This document shows positions 1 through 12,185 of a stretch of 64,000 bases of DNA, piece by piece. The number at the start of each line of letters is the position of its first letter. Positions within the stretch are counted from its first letter, which is position 1. The translations under genes and the position numbers were made by a program. Under the pieces are notes generated by a model. The model was not told the DNA's origin and made no database searches. It was given only the letters and a program-made list of their open reading frames with translations. Where the stretch lies: assembly GCA_028554755.1 (NCBI GenBank), contig JAPTOF010000021.1, positions 1 to 64,000 on the forward strand. The letters run 5' to 3'. This DNA is from Cordia subcordata (taxonomy: Eukaryota > Streptophyta > Magnoliopsida > Boraginales > Cordiaceae).

Positions 1-1040
1 CACGAACCTAAACCCTAAACCCTAAACCCTAAACCCTAAACTAAACCCTAAACCCTAAACCCTAAACCCTAAACCCTAAACCCTAAACCCTAAACCCTAA
101 ACCCTAAACCCTAAACCCTAAACCCTAAACCCTAAACCCTAAACCCTAAACCCTAAACCCTAAACCCTAAACCCTAAACCCTAAACCCTAAACCCTAAAC
201 CCTAAACCCTAAACCCTAAACCCTAAACCCTAAACCCTAAACCCTAAACCCTAAACCCTAAACCCTAAACCCTAAACCCTAAACCCTAAACCCTAAACCC
301 TAAACCCTAAACCCTAAACCCTAAACCAGACACCCTAAACCCTAAACCCTAAACCCTAAACCCTAAACCCTAAACCCTAAACCCTAAACCCTAAACCCTA
401 AACCCTAAACCCTAAACCCTAAACCCTAAACCCTAAACCCTAAAACCCTAAACCCTAAACCCTAAACCCTAAACCCTAAACCCTAAACCCTAAACCCTAA
501 ACCCTAAACCCTAAACCCTAAACCCTAAACCCTAAACCCTAAACCCTAAACCCTAAACCCTAAACCCTAAGCCCTAAACCCTAAACCCTAAACCCTAAAC
601 CCTAAACCCTAAACCCTAAACCCTAAACCCTAAACCCTAAACCCTAAACCCTAAACCCTAAACCCTAAACCCTAAACCCTAAACCCTAAACCCTAAACCC
701 TAAACCCTAAACCCTAAACCCTAAACCCTAAACCCTAAACCCTAAACCCTAAACCCTAAACCCTAAACCCTAAACCCTAAACCCTAAACCCTAAACCCTA
801 AACCCTAAACCCTAAACCCTAAACCCTAAACCCTAAACCCTAAACCCTAAACCCTAAACCCTAAACCCTAAACCCTAAACCCTAAACCCTAAACCCTAAA
901 CCCTAAACCCTAAACCCTAAACCCTAAACCCTAAACCCTAAACCCTAAACCCTAAACCCTAAACCCTAAACCCTAAACCCTAAACCCTAAACCCTCAACC
1001 CTAAACCCTCAACCCTAAACCCTAAACCCTAAACCCTAAA
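1..1040. repeat. Telomere tract, (CCCTAAA)n
   Basis: Almost uninterrupted head-to-tail CCCTAAA heptamers, the C-strand of the plant TTTAGGG telomere, run inward from the window start. A few irregular units are visible: a non-telomeric cacgaac at the very first bases, a short TAAA loss near 40, a break (ccagacacc) near 327, an extra A near 444 and a G variant near 570. Orientation (C-rich strand 5' at the left) places the chromosome terminus at base 1. Confidence 0.97.
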
Positions 1041-1725
1041 CTCAACTCAACCCCGAATTTGAACTCAACTTGAACCTTGAACTCAACCCCGAACTCAACC
1101 CGAACCCGAACCTCAAACTCAAACTCAAACCTCAAACCTCAAACCTCAAACCTCAACCCCGAACTCAACCTCAACCTCAACCTCAACCCTCAACCCTCAA
1201 CCCTAAACCCTAAACCCTAAACCCTAAACCCTAAACCCTAAAACCCTAAACCCGAAAACCCTAAAACTCTAAAAACCCTAAACCCTAAACCCCGAACCCC
1301 GAACCCCGAACCATAAACCCTACACCCTACACCCTACACCCTAAACCCTAAACCTTAAACCCTCAACCCTCAACCCTAAACCCTCAACCCTAAACCCTAA
1401 ACATCAACCCTAAACCCTCAACCCTCAACCTTCAACCCTCAACCCTAAAACCCTCAACCCTCAACCCTCAACCCTCAACCCTGAAACCCTGAAACCCTAA
1501 ACCCTGAACCCTGAACCATGCACCCTGAACCCTGAACCGTGCACCCTGAACCCTGAACCTTAAACCCTCAACCCTGAACCCTCAACCTTCAACCCTGAAC
1601 CCTCAACCCTCAACCCTGGACCCTCAACCCTTAACCCTAAACCCTTTGCCCTGAATAGTAAACCCTCAACCCTCAACCCTCGACCCTAAACCCTTAACCC
1701 TGAATAGTAAACCCTCAACCCTCAA
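1041..1725. repeat. Degenerate telomere-like repeats
   Basis: Heptamer-like units continue but are mutated into variant families: CCCTCAA, CCCTGAA, CCCCGAA, CCCTACA and AACTCAA. Variants cluster (CCCTGAA near 1485-1600, CCCTCAA near 1370-1470), which suggests local amplification of mutated units. A short segment holding CCCTGAATAGTAAACC recurs near 1650 and 1700. This is the usual proximal, ageing part of a plant telomere. The repeat ends abruptly at about 1725, where unique sequence begins. Confidence 0.9.
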
Positions 1726-2912
1726 ATTGATTTCTTCCATCTTTCCTATTTTGGATTCTCAACCAAGTATAATTTGCACAAAATCCACAAAATCAACATA
1801 ACCTGCGAAAAGTTTAATGCTAAATTAGGGATACTTCTTAGCATACAAAAATTTAGACTTCACTCGTATCATACTTGCTTAAACTCCTAAATCGAAGCGA
1901 CCAACGCCACCATTGCCAGCAACTCTTAAATCCAAAGCCATGAAGGCCACAGACTCAGCATTCATTTTTCACTTCAACAAATTCAGGGGCGAGGACCTGA
2001 GGCGAAGGTAGACTCTTGAAAGAACAAGGCAGCGCTGCTAAAGACATGGAATTGGAATCCACGTTTTCTTCCACAATGAAAAGGCACGAGGTCGTAGTAG
2101 ATTTACCACATTAAAAAACTCCAACGACCCTCTCTATCAAAATCAAAGAACTTTCTATGGTAAAACTGAAAACATAAAAGAACCAAGACACCTTTGTTGT
2201 TGCAAACTATGAGGCCAAAAGAGAACCGATCTTGCAATTTTCCAAGTAGTCGTGGTTATCTTCCTTTTCAAGCTTCTTTGGGCAGCGGAGCTTGTCATCG
2301 AGGACAACGGCGATGGCAATTACGTGTCATTTCTCATGGGGGAAGTGGTGCTCCATAAGAAAGACAACAGAACAACCAAAAAATTTGAGATGTTTCGTTA
2401 TGTATGCTTCCCTACTTTCTAATTTTCAAATTTTCGCTCTTACTAAAAAAAGAAATTCAACTTTTCGCATTCAATATGTTAATTCTACGAAAAAAGGCTA
2501 CAGCCCTTGCAAAAATATGGTAACAATTTATATTATTTGGGTATTCTTTTATGAGATTATTTTATGTATTAACTATGACTTTTTATTATATCAGAAAGAA
2601 ATAAAGCATTATCCAAATAACATAAAGTAAATATCAAAAGTTATCACAAATATATATAAAGATTAATGGTATAGAATCGAAAATGCCCATTTCAATTAAA
2701 AATATAACAAATAAATTTAAATTTTTAAAAAGATTCAATTTTAGTTTTCTCTATAAGTTAAAATTTTTAGTTTTTCAAAAAAAAAATACTTTTTTCAATG
2801 GTCTTTAAATAATATTTTTCAAAAAACCAAAATGTGCTCTAAAATATATATTGAGTAACATATTAATGTGTTAACCATTGCACTCAATTGGTTGAACTTG
2901 TAACTTGGTGTA
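1726..2912. other. Subtelomeric sequence without a clear gene
   Basis: First unique DNA inside the telomere; no satellite and no recognised family. One stretch on the + strand (2213-2425) stays open for about 70 codons and reads as a hydrophobic segment (IFQVVVVIFLFKLLWAAE) followed by a charged one (LVIEDNGDGNYVSFLMGEV). It has no ATG at its head and stops upstream in frame, so it could be a decayed exon. From about 2430 the sequence becomes AT-rich and featureless. Confidence 0.35.
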
Positions 2913-3140
2913 GGGCCTGTTTGGATCGGCTTTTCTCAGGAAAAAGAACTTTTTTCCTTAAACAAGTTACATTATTTTTATAATAACTATTTGATTTAGC
3001 TTCCAAAAAAAGCTAAAACTCTAAAGAAAAGTTCAAAAATAGCTTTTTCAGAAGCCAAAAATTTTGAAGCTCTCAAAAACAAGTAGTTTTTCAAAAACTA
3101 TTAAGAAAACGCTTTTAAAAAAGCCAATTCAAACGGGCCT
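2913..3140. mobile_element. MITE copy A (GGGCCTGTTTGG family)
   Basis: A 228-bp element with imperfect terminal inverted repeats: GGGCCTGTTTGGATCGGCTT at the left and the complement of AGGCCCGTTTGAATTGGCTT at the right. It is flanked by gta on both sides, a candidate 3-bp target duplication. The interior is AT-rich, folds back on itself and has no ORF. Related copies lie at 28067-28210 (reverse), 28897-29107 and 62952-63179, with shared internal words such as ataactatttgatttagctt. The 3-bp duplication and length suggest a Tourist/PIF-type MITE; assignment to a superfamily is inference. Confidence 0.8.
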
Positions 3141-4513
3141 GTAGTGCAAATAAGGTAATTAGTAGGAATCTTGTTGGAACAAAGCATGGAATAATATAAA
3201 ATGAGTGGTGACATCAAATTATAAAGTTTTTTTGGGTAGTAAATGACTAAAATAAAAGTGCAAGCAAACTACAAATTAAAACATCTAAAACCAAAGCAAG
3301 TTCTTCTTTTTAGGCAACATTTGAAATATAGTAATGGTCAACATCCTAAAATCCATTTTGCTCATAAATTTAGAATATCATTACATAAAACTAATCAAAA
3401 GTTATTTATTTTTAGAACATGACAATTCAATCTTTTGTCTTTACAATTATGTATGATAATAACATTTTCCAATCCCTTGCGTCGGCAATTTGTAATGCTA
3501 TTAATCCTCTATTTTACAACTTTTGGTGCTATTAGTCCCTTATATTTATAATTTGAGACGTCATTGGTCCTAACGCCAATATTTTCTTAATGTTTTATAA
3601 ATTTAGGACTAACAGCATCACAAATTGCAAATAGAAGGGATTAAGTTATTATTTTTAAAGATAAATAAATTTATTATCAAAAGCGTTAAAGACGAGGAAC
3701 CAATTAATTTACTTACCCTTTTCCATTTCTAACAAGTTATCATCCTCTTTGGAATGCCATGTTAGAAAAGGCCAATACCTGAAAGGAAAAAGATACCGTG
3801 TAATGTTTGAAAGGAAGAAGAAAGTCGCACAAGTAAAAGACTAACATCATTGGTCAATTGTGTGGAAATACCCATTTTCATATTTCCAATTCTTTCTATT
3901 AAAGATTTTAAAGTTTACTTGTTTAAATCCATTTTTTGCCCAGTTTAAACCCAAAAACTACCAGATTTCCTTTTCTTTTTTAGTTTCAAATTTTTTGATA
4001 TTTTTATGTCATCCTTTTGATAACCAATACTATGAACTTTAATAAAATACTTACACTATTGTATTTCTGGGAAGGTAGTTTTAGGGACTGAACTTCTTGG
4101 AATATGAAATTGGAAGCTTCAACTTCAAAACCTTTAATAAAAAGGCTCAAGCTTGTGAAAAGTAATGTTTTTTCTTAGATGGCATTTCTGTTCTTTTAAA
4201 ACTTAAGTGACATTTTCTTTTTATACTCTAAATCTAATGTGATATTCTTTTAAGATATCAAATAAAAATAATCATAAAAAATCTCACATTCAACATATAT
4301 GATGTTATTGATATCTTTTATTCTACATTTTTTTGTTCAAGAAAAGTTCTATGCCTGTTTGAAATCTAGAAAATTATAAATTATTTATGCCTTTTAAATA
4401 TTAAAATAAAGGATTAATGAAGTCACAATAAACTAATATCTCATTCATTGCAATTTTATTTAATTTTTTATTGGGATTTTATTTAACTTTTTAAGTTCTT
4501 AATGATTGAAAGT
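3141..4513. other. AT-rich intergenic, nothing recognised
   Basis: About 1.4 kb of AT-rich sequence between the MITE and the copia LTR. Short open frames here (for example 3860-4042) are low-complexity and hydrophobic with no family resemblance. I see no RNA gene, repeat array or coding exon. Confidence 0.5.
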
Positions 4514-5834
4514 TGTCAGCTAAATACTAGCTATTGATTTTGATGATGAAAAATTGATATGTATTATTGAAATATATTATTCCCTTACTAAAAATCATCT
4601 TATAAAGTATCAAAATATGAATTGAATAGATAGATGCTTGGGAGATAGAAGAAGATGAGCAATGAGCATTATTTGTCAAAGATTGAAGAAGAAGAAGAAG
4701 ATAAGAAGGCATAAGGAAGAGTAGAGGCGTCATAAGGGGTACCGGACGTTTTGCTTTTCTTGTGAAATGCCTTAGTATTGCAAGTATTAGCTCAAACTTG
4801 TATTTCTCATGACTTAAACAAATTAAATCTCATGAATATTATCTTTCATAAAAGCAAAATGATTTTGGATGCATACTTAGTGTAAACATATTTTTTGAAA
4901 TGTTTTTAAGTGTTAAAAAGTGTTTGCAAAATGCCTTGAGTTAATTTTGAGTCATAAAAAGTTGACAAAATTGAGTTTAAAAGCTTTCAGGCGAGTTTGG
5001 CTTTACTTCTTATCTCTGGAGTGGCCAAACCCCTCAGCCAGTCAACCAGCTGGCCAAGAAGGTTGCCCGGCCAAATTAGAGAAAGAGGAAGAAAAGCCGG
5101 ACACCCTAGTCGATCGACCGATTGAGGCGTCAAGCCTAATCAGAGAAGGCCAAGGAGAGGTCGGACGACCCAGCCGGTCAATCGGTTGAGTGAAATACTG
5201 TAATAAATACACTAGCCATTTCTTCTTTCTTTTCTTCCACCTACCAAACCCTAGCATTCAAATCTCTTTAAATACATCTTTAGAACTCAATTAAACAATC
5301 AATCAGAACTTGCAAAACCTACATCATATTTTAATTGCTAAGATCTTGAGCTACTCTTGCAATATCTTTGAGCTTTCAAGAGCTTTCTCTTGCTATATCA
5401 TCTTGTGAGAAGAAGATACATATCTTTTACAAATTTTTACTCTTTTTGATTGTATGCACACTTTGTGAGCTGAAAAATTCCAAGAGAAACATTCATAAAA
5501 GCTTAAACAAGTGTTGGAAAATCTTAAAGAGTGGGACTCTTGGGTTCTTTGAAGATTGGCTTCACCAAGATTTGAAGAAGCAATTTTTTAGTGAAGATTG
5601 TTGAAGTCCTAAGGGGAGCATCCTTGGGTGGTAGATATAGGCTTGGCCGAAACTGCCTAAAAATCGTTTGTCTTCCTAGTCTCTACTCATTATTTATTTT
5701 ATCTACTTATGTTGATTTTCTTGTGTTTGATATTTTGCTTGAAAGAAAGTTATTAATTTTCTGTGAATTTTTAAATAAGAAAATTATTGAATATCTTAAT
5801 TCATTCTCCCCCTCCCTTAAGATATTTGTACGCA
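4514..5834 (+). repeat. 5' LTR of decayed Ty1/copia element (family 1)
   Basis: Begins TGTCAGCTAAATACTAGC and ends near TATTTGTACGCA, just before a primer-binding site. Two reverse-orientation relatives, at 30154-31499 and 33361-34724, share its start (TGTTGGCTAAATACTAG in reverse), its end (AATATTTGCACCC-like) and many internal blocks, which fixes both boundaries. Length 1,321 bp agrees with the relatives (1,346 and 1,364 bp). The LTR carries several half-symmetric GGTCGACCGG-like palindromes (5109-5186) spaced about 60 bp apart. No matching 3' LTR is found, so the element is truncated. Confidence 0.82.
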
Positions 5835-5838
5835 TATT

Positions 5839-5851
5839 TGGTATCTAGAGC
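5839..5851 (+). other. Primer-binding site of copia family 1
   Basis: TGGTATCTAGAGC four bases after the LTR. It resembles TGGTATCAGAGC, complementary to the 3' end of the initiator methionine tRNA used by most plant copia elements, with one extra base. It marks the junction between LTR and internal region. Confidence 0.75.
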
Positions 5852-5900
5852 TAGGGTTCTATCTATAGTTTAACAACTAGTAAAATTACATTTAGCAAAC

Positions 5901-8900
5901 ATGGAAGGAATTTTTATTAAACAAGCACCCCTTTTTTATGGAATCAACTATGCATTTTGGAAAATGAGAATGAAAGTATTGATATAATCAAGTGATTATA
6001 AAGCTTGGAAGATTATAGAAAATGGACCTACCTTGCCTACAAAATTAGAAAAGGATAGGAGAATGCCTAAACCTAAAAGTGAATGGAATGATAAAGATAT
6101 TAAACTATTTGCGTTAAATCAAAAAGCTTTACATTATTTGTTCAATGTCATAAATGCAACCGAGTTTGCAAGGGTAATAGGGTGCTCTTCAGCTAAGAAA
6201 CTTTAGGACCAATTAGAAGTAACCTATGAAGAAACTAGCCAAGTCAAAGAATCTAGAATTGCTATGCTTGTACATAGATATGAATTATTTGCAATGCTTC
6301 CTAACAAAAGTGTTGAGCAAATTTTCTCTAGATTTGATGAGATTACTAATGGATTGAAGGCACTCAGAAAAGACTATCCAAATGTAGAGAAAGTGAGGAA
6401 GGTGCTAAGGAGTTTGCCTTCATCATGGAAACCAAAAGTGATGGCAATCAAGAAAGCCAAGGACTTAAACACGTTGGAGCTCAATGAGCTTATTGGGTCA
6501 CTTATGACTCATGAGTTCGAAATAAAGGACCGCGAAGAAGAAGATAGAAAAATGAAAAAGTCCATTACACTTGTTGCATCAAAATGTTCAACAAGCGAAG
6601 ATGATAAGGACCCGGAAGATGAGGAGATGGCACTTCTTACTCAAAATTTTAAAAAATTTATGAAGCTTAGAAAATGAAGAGAGGAGCATCTTCCAACAAT
6701 GCCAATTGGAAGAAGAAAGGAAAAGAAATTAAAGATTTCAAGAGGTCAAAGGAATTAAGAAGTGAGGAATTGAAGTGCTTCAATTGCAAGAAGCTGGGGC
6801 ACATAAAAGAAAATTATCCAAAGCTAGCAAAGAAGCAAGAAAACAAAGCGCTCAAGGCTACTTGGGACACCTCTAAAAGTGAAGAAGATATAGAAGAGCA
6901 AAATGAGGTAGCCAAATTTTGCCTCATGGCCAATGAGGATGAAATACTATCTTCGGCTTCTCTATCCATTTATTATTCATCTAGTGAAGAAGACGAAAAG
7001 GAGTATAGCTTTGATGAACTAAAAGAAGCATTTGCTAAACTACATGATGATTTATCTCTAGCTTTAGTGAAAAATAAGCAAGTGAATAGAAAATTAAAGC
7101 TTGTTTTTTATGAGAAAGAAATTTTAGAAAAGAAAATGTCTCTCTCATTGAAAAAATAAGAATCTTGGAAAAGGAAAATGACTCATACGTAAAAAATTTT
7201 GTAAAATTTGAAAAAGAAGTTAAAGATTTGAAAAGAAAAATATGGATTTAAATGGGATTATTCAAAAATTTTCAAATGGCAAGGAGAATTTTGAAAAACT
7301 CCTTGGATGTCAAAAAATGGCTTTTAACAAAAACGGAATCGGGTATAAACCAAACATTAATCAAAAATATTTCAAAACTTATTTTGTTAAGGCTTTCAAT
7401 TGTACCTCCTCCACTTCACCAAAGTCAAACATTACTTGCACATATTGTATCAATTCATTGTTATTATAAGAAACTTCGTGATAGAGAATCATATTTCCCA
7501 CATTGGCAAAAGACCCCAATGAGTCGTCAAGGTCAAAAATTGAAACTAACGTTAAAGACCCAAGGTGTTGGGGACCCCAAAATAAAGAATTGTATTTGAA
7601 TTTCATGTGCGTAGGTATGCAATAAAAGCAAAAGTAGCAAGATGAAATAGATCTTGAACAGTGGTTGTTCCAAATTCATGACGGAGAACTCATCACTCTT
7701 CTATAAATTGAAGAAAACAAAAGGAGGAGATGTTACCTTTGGTAACAATAGCAAAGGTAAAATAATTGGAAAAGGAAGCATTGGTAATAAAAATTCTCTT
7801 GCTATACACAATGTCTTACTTGTAGAGGGTCTTAAATTCAATCTACTTAGTATAAAACAATTATGTGATAAAGGTCATAAAGTAGTATTTCAATCCTCTA
7901 GTTGCATTGTGCATGAATGTGGCAATGATAATGTGTTATTTGTAGCTAAGAGAAATGAAAATGTCTACACTGTTGAAATTGATCAACTTGTGTGTCAACA
8001 TATTAAATTTTTGTCGGTTGTACATGATAATGCTTGGTTATGGCATAGAAGATTTAGACATGCTAGCATGAGCTTATTAAATGATTTATCAAAGCATGAT
8101 CTAGTTAGAGACCTACCAAAACTAAAATTTGAGAAAGATAAAATTTGTGATGCTTGTCAATTAGGGAAAAAACACAAGACATCTTTCAAATCTCTAAATA
8201 AAGTTTTAACTAATAGAGCATTACAATTATTACATATGGATTTGTTTGGACCTATTGATGTGGCTAGTTTAGGAGGTTCTAGATATACATTTGTAGTTGT
8301 AAATAACTATACTAGATTTACATGGGTCATGTTTCTTGCAGACAAAAACGATGCCTTCAATGAATTTGCAAGGTTGTGTAGAAAGGTGTAAAATAAGAAA
8401 GGCTATTTTATAACTTGCATTCATAGTGATAATGGCACTGAATATGTGAACACTTCTTTTATGAATTTTTGTGATGAACATGGCATAGAACATAACTTTT
8501 CGGTCCCTCGGACTCCCCAACAAAATGGGATAGTAGAGAGGAAGAATCATACATTACAAAAAATGGGAAGAACTATGCTAAAAGAACACAACTTGCCAAT
8601 ATATTTTTAAAATAAAGCCATAAACACCGCATGTTATGTGCAAAATAGAGTTTTAATTAGACCTATCTTAAATAAAACTCCATATGAACTATGGCATGGA
8701 AAAAAAACACGTAAAATTTCATACTTTAAAGTGTTTGGTTGTATATGTTTTATCCTAAATACTAAAGATCACTTAAGGAGATTTGATGCTAAATTGGATG
8801 AAGGTATATATTTAGGCTACTCCACAAAAAGCAAAGTTTATAGAGTTTATAATAAAAGAACACTTGTTGTGGAAGAATTTATGCATGTTACATTTGATGA

Positions 8901-9135
8901 AACTAACCTATTTGAGCCGAGAAAGGAAGTTGATGATGTAGGTTACCTTTTAGAAAAGACTATACTTGATCCAACAAAACAAGAAAATACAAAACAAGAA
9001 GGAGACTATCAAAAAAAGGAGTCTGAAGCCAATATGGAAAGTGGAAAATGCTTAAACAAAAGAAACATTGAGAAAAAAGAAACTGATGGAGATCTACCGA
9101 ATAGTTGGAAGTTTGTCGCGCAATTACACAAATAA
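5901..9135 (+). pseudogene. Decayed copia gag-protease-integrase, RT missing
   Basis: Remains of a copia polyprotein in the + strand. Gag starts at 5901 (MEGIFIKQAPLFYG) with stops near 5988 and 6205 and then runs open 6264-6677. A frame change leads to 6674-7159, which holds a zinc knuckle CFNCKKLGHIKENY whose last Cys is Tyr. After another shift, 7654-8391 carries the protease motif NSGCSKFMT (active-site Asp replaced by Asn), the GAG-pre-integrase HRRFRHAS segment and the start of the integrase core. Integrase continues with SDNGTEYVN and PRTPQQNGIVERKNH, broken by stops at 8389 and about 8609, and ends with the KVFGC and LGYS motifs before 9135. Reverse transcriptase, RNase H and the 3' LTR are absent, so the element was truncated after integrase. 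It cannot make functional proteins. Confidence 0.93.
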
Positions 9136-11740
9136 ATAAAAGGCCATGCTCCACTTTAGTTAGACAAATAGAGCAACCAAGAACAATACAAGCATAAAAT
9201 TGCCCTCCACATCCATAATTTATTAATATATTAATATATTATCTATTTGTGTGTGAGAGAGAGAGGAGAGGCAAACACATCAAAAATTTATGCAACACTC
9301 AGGTAGCATTTAACTGAAAGGCTATAATTACAGAAAGTGATCAAAGAAATAACAAAATAATATGACAAGATTATCACTATGGGCACAACCAGAAGGATTC
9401 AGATGCAATGTTCCTCCTCATCAAATGTAGTGTATCCTCATCCTTACAATGTTAACAAAATAGGAAAATATTGGATGTCATCACACATAAATAATATGCT
9501 AAAACTTTTCATTAACGAAGAAATGACAATTACCTTGACACAAAAGCGTACAGCTTTTGCATAGATTGGGTTATATGCAATAGCACAAGTATGATAAAGC
9601 ACTGCATGTACACATAACATAATGCTTGAGGCTAAAGAAAATTATTTGAAAGCAATTCTCTTAATTCAATTATTCCTTTTAGAAGTATAATTTCTAAAAA
9701 CATGTCACATATAAACTGTAACTATGAAATAACAATATGTGCTCTAAATTCAATTACTGGACAAGTTTAACGGTGTTGCCAATTTACATTTTAATCAGCT
9801 AAGCCATAACACCAATGCCAGCCAAATCATGATGCAAACCCTTCAATTTTAAAGTTATTTGCAGCTCCTGCATAATGAATCCCTGCTACTAAAGAAACAC
9901 AATGTGCTTCATTGTTGGAGCTTTCCTAATTCGTACATTTTTCCATAATGAATTTGTTGGTAAAATCTAACATATACAATTTACTTGTAATTCAGTGGAT
10001 AAGGTGCAACTAAAGGAAGGCTTTCAGGGATGTTAGCATAAATGCTAAGTTTTGATAGAACGTGGCTCATTAACATATGCTTTTAGGGTTTTTTACATGA
10101 TATGCTACTCATTTATTCAAATGAGTAACATATCATGTCAAAAACACCCCACATGCAAGATGCAGCCAAATCTACAGCTAAAATCACTATAAAACAACCT
10201 ATATCAGTAATAGTATTAGATTTTACACAAATGATTTATGAATTTTTGTTAATCTGTGAAGTCCTCCTTATTTAAGTTGGGTAGGTTTATGGCCTTCTCA
10301 TTGTCACTATGCACATATCATTTAAGGCATATTCCAAGTGGCTAGCTTGGTCTTCACCAATATCCACTTATGGTGCCAATCTTTCTTGGAGGTCTTAAAA
10401 CCCTTGATCAGCTTATTCTTACCTTGGAAGTAGAACCATCCTACTTCCTAACTCGACCCTATCTTTTTGTTGAACCCTTCTCGAAACAACATATGATTCG
10501 CAAAAAAGGATTGGGCTTTTTTGGGAAAAAAAAAACCCAATAATTTTGGCCCAATTATTGGGCATGATTTGGCCTAGTACTAAAGAGAAATGCCCTAGAA
10601 CATTGGCTATAAACTTAGGAAAGAGGCAAGCAAAGCCCAAGTTGAAAAGTCAATAGGTAGATGGTACTTTACTTTTGGTATGCATACCTTTTCATTAGTA
10701 TCTAGCAACCTGACCTCAAATTGGTCCTTAAGGATGGCATTGCAAGCTTGGAAGGCTAAAGTGTTGGCCAAGAGTTGAGGCTTATGCATCATGGTTGCCA
10801 GCATGGTTTTCCCTTTTTTGTGGCCTCCTAACTCAGCTCTGCTAGTATCAGGAAAGGCCCAACCAAGGCCAATATGGCACCTATAAGAATGTTAAGCTTT
10901 AAGGCTCATACAACACTAGTTATCTTGGCCTGCTCAGTCCGTTGTCACCTACCTTGATTAGGTCGATCGAGGCTTAGGTTTACCTCGAACAAGAAATCAA
11001 GGATCTGTTAAGACTGGGGCTATAGCCTAGGGACATATCTCAAGCATCATCATTATCCCCATATGAATAAAGTTCATGGTCTTAAGAGTCGAATTGAGAA
11101 GATATGTTTGCCCAGTGAGGTCGAGTCAAAAAGGTTAAATGAGTGTAAGATGATAAGGTACCTTGAATAGAGGATTTGAAGGAGATGAGAGGTCTGAAGA
11201 AGTTAACTAGCTGCTAAAAAAGCAAAAGCTCTAGGCTCTAAAAGAATCTAAAGATTGAAAATAAGAAACATGTCTAGGACCTTGCATATTTTAAGCGTGC
11301 ATAAGCCAATAGTCATTTGACCATTCTAACACACCACCCTTGAGAAGTCAAAATGTTGCATCGTGTCAGGAAATGTCGCTGACATACGCCTAAGCATTAT
11401 TGCTCATGCAAGCCCTAGATAGATGAAATGGCCACTTGGCCTCATAAAAGGGCTAGTTTCACCTGACTCGCTCTGCGACTCAAAGAAGCTAAAGAAGCTA
11501 TTAATATGGGTTAACCTCGACATGACCTATGTATTTCGAGTCTTGGGTTACACCCAACCTAAAGAGGGTACTGACTTAGTTGGATTTTAAGGCCTCTCCC
11601 CATGCAACTTCAAATCCATTGAAGTCGGACCTAAGAATTTTGGGATATGCCCTAAGTCGGCAAAGAATTTAGCTCTTGCCATAACTTAACTATATTGATT
11701 CGATTAGAACTCTATCACATGAATAGTCTCCATAGAGGCA
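9136..11740. other. Intergenic, unidentified old repeat remnants
   Basis: No intact gene. The minus strand near 10330-10450 and 10607-10804 reads for 35-65 codons in a style like decayed retrotransposon gag (for example KLIKGFKTSKKDWHHKW), but no domain is identifiable. The stretch 10900-11650 is GC-richer than its surroundings and looks like an old repeat, unassigned. A strong palindrome at 10095-10138 is listed separately. Confidence 0.35.
10095..10138. repeat. 44-bp near-perfect palindrome
   Basis: Left arm ACATGATATGCTACTCATTT, 4-base loop ATTC, right arm AAATGAGTAACATATCATGT; 19 of 20 positions pair. Weaker pairing continues outward (T-rich against A-rich, then AGGG/CCCC-like), so the whole fold may reach about 75 bp. 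No flanking target duplication is obvious. It could be the core of a small foldback element or a hairpin transcript source. Confidence 0.8.
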
Positions 11741-11745
11741 TATCC

Positions 11746-11910
11746 TATTAGTCTATTAATGTATAATATATTAGGGCTTGTTATTTAAGGTTAATCATAT
11801 TACTTGTCCTAGAAGTCATATTTCTTATACTGTAAGTCTTTTACTAATATAATATTCATGTAACATCCTTTTAGGGTCTTATGCTCAACTGTGCGCGATA
11901 AACTTCTATA
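11746..11910 (+). repeat. 5' LTR of the TRIM-like element
   Basis: Starts TATTAGTCTATTAATG and ends AACTTCTATA, followed at once by the primer-binding site. It aligns along its full length with 12609-12774. Its TATA-like block reads AATATAATATTC, one base shorter than the TATAAATA of the 3' copy. Confidence 0.92.
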
Positions 11911-11923
11911 TGGTATCCAGAGC
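11911..11923 (+). other. Primer-binding site of the TRIM-like element
   Basis: TGGTATCCAGAGC, one base different in length from the initiator methionine tRNA complement TGGTATCAGAGC, placed directly after the 5' LTR with no spacer. Confidence 0.85.
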
Positions 11924-12185
11924 CAAAAGATCTTAACACCAAAGTTTTCCTTTCTTTTCTTGTGCCCTATTTTTTTTCTCTCTCTTCTTGCTCCTTGTTG
12001 AGGCATTGAGCATCATGTCTCTACAATTTAGTTTTCCTTTACTTCTTTCTTTGTATTTGCTTCCGGTCTGAAGCACTACCTCAATCACATAGCTAAATCT
12101 CTTCTCCTCCCAAAAGACCACCAATTTTCGTTTTCCCTTCTTCTTACTTCTCTGTTACGCTACATAACCTTTAGGTAGAACAAAA

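Noticed and set aside
1..1725. Regularly spaced repeats that could be mistaken for a CRISPR array
   Set aside because: Units are 7-bp telomere heptamers with no spacers; the genome is a plant.
9379..9564. Short + strand frame after the decayed copia element
   Set aside because: No similarity to RT or RNase H, and no sign that the element continues here.
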